NCBI GenBank assembly: GCA_938050045.1
Contig: CALLJS010000012.1
Span: 39,940 to 103,939, forward strand
DNA length: 64,000 nucleotides
From: an uncultured Sphingomonadaceae bacterium
GTDB lineage: Bacteria > Pseudomonadota > Alphaproteobacteria > Sphingomonadales > Sphingomonadaceae
Direction of reading: 5' to 3'
A program made the translations under genes and the position numbers. Under the pieces are notes generated by a model, which had not been told where the DNA came from, ran no database searches, and was given only the letters and a program-made list of their open reading frames with translations. This document shows, one piece after another, positions 63,779 to 64,000 of the stretch; position 1 is the first letter of the stretch; every line of letters begins with the position of its first letter.

Positions 63779-64000
63779 ATGGTAAAATCACAGCGTATAG
63801 CTGATATAAATGGCCCAACCAGCAAGGCCAAGAAGCGTTAGCTTTGTTGGTGGGCGTATATCGCAATAGTGTGAACGCTTTTTACCATCGTCTGTGTGTC
63901 ATCATCCATGACAAATTATTTGAAGCGATGGAGGAATTAGCGGGCGAGATTGAGGTTGACGAAAGCTATTTTGGAAGGGTTAGAAAAGGCTATCTTGGGT
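63779..64000 (+). mobile_element. ISXO2-like transposase, N-terminal part, copy 3 (continues beyond window)
   Basis: ATG 63779 gives VKSQRIADI, after which a shift near 63810 is needed to read WPNQQGQEALALLVGVYRNSVNAFYHRL and then ELAGEIEVDESYFGRVRKGYLG at the window edge. GEIEVDESYFG is the first catalytic Asp region of ISXO2-like transposases. It differs from copy 2 in RVRKGYLG versus GVRKGKRGR, so it is another member or a decayed copy. Copy 2 lies 97 bp upstream in the same orientation; the AT-rich gap between shows no clear terminal repeat. Confidence 0.75.

Noticed and set aside
1..64000. tRNA, rRNA, CRISPR arrays, prophage genes
   Set aside because: No cloverleaf, ribosomal RNA, regularly spaced repeats with unique spacers, or phage structural genes were visible by eye; a tRNA scan would settle the first.

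Overview
The window looks like a chromosomal segment of an alphaproteobacterium, most likely a sphingomonad-type marine or freshwater heterotroph. This is inferred from the gene content and synteny: rsmB-rpe-heparinase II/III-purH, a TorF/Gcw_chp-type barrel, a DUF1674/SdhAF4 protein, CYP153, alkylsulfatase and many acyl-CoA enzymes. It also fits the moderately AT-rich coding style. No rRNA, tRNA, CRISPR array, prophage or replication origin was recognised. Both ends carry broken ISXO2-like (IS1595-family) insertion sequences.

Layout. 1-1.5 kb: an AT-rich partial FkbM methyltransferase and an IS fragment. 1.6-19.3 kb: a catabolic island built from two divergent operons plus satellites. Leftward are a crotonase, an exported alkylsulfatase, an acyl-CoA dehydrogenase pair and a nitronate monooxygenase-like flavoprotein. 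Rightward are an acyl-CoA ligase, a 54-residue ORF, a P450 and an aldehyde dehydrogenase, ending in a terminator. Further right come a thiolase, an SDR, a second crotonase, a TetR regulator, a class III CoA-transferase and a TIGR03084 protein. Three near-identical 18-bp palindromes (TTTAATCnnnnGATTAAA type) lie in the promoters of these units and are probably the operators of one regulator. An AT-rich fic gene with its own repeats interrupts the island. 19.4-23.5 kb: a decayed SDR, a beta-lactamase-fold hydrolase, a PNPOx-ferredoxin-reductase fusion and a DUF1348 protein.

23.9-36.7 kb: threonine degradation (kbl-tdh), a glyoxalase/FAD monooxygenase/MFS group, an ankyrin protein, Sco1, a YcgN-YgjP pair, sulfur metabolism (sseA-metC) coupled to an MscS channel, and an outer-membrane barrel. 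36.7-47.6 kb: a Dpp/Yej-type peptide ABC transporter without its binding protein, SdhAF4, the rsmB-rpe-heparinase-purH housekeeping run, and a DEAD-box helicase with a long leader.

48.0-53.3 kb: a tightly coupled four-gene envelope operon. It holds a UDP-galactopyranose-mutase-like flavoprotein, a GtrA flippase-like protein, an LTA-synthase-like membrane phosphotransferase and a GT-C-like membrane protein with DD and DHH motifs. I consider this the best candidate for an undescribed system: lipid-linked sugar remodelling, flipping and transfer onto an envelope acceptor. 53.3-63.1 kb: a VOC protein, an exported MsrB, CYP153, a Nat-type ABC exporter, queG (apparently with a non-AUG start), a lipoprotein, an EI24 protein, adenosine kinase and a Wzx-like flippase. 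The window closes with two further decayed IS fragments.
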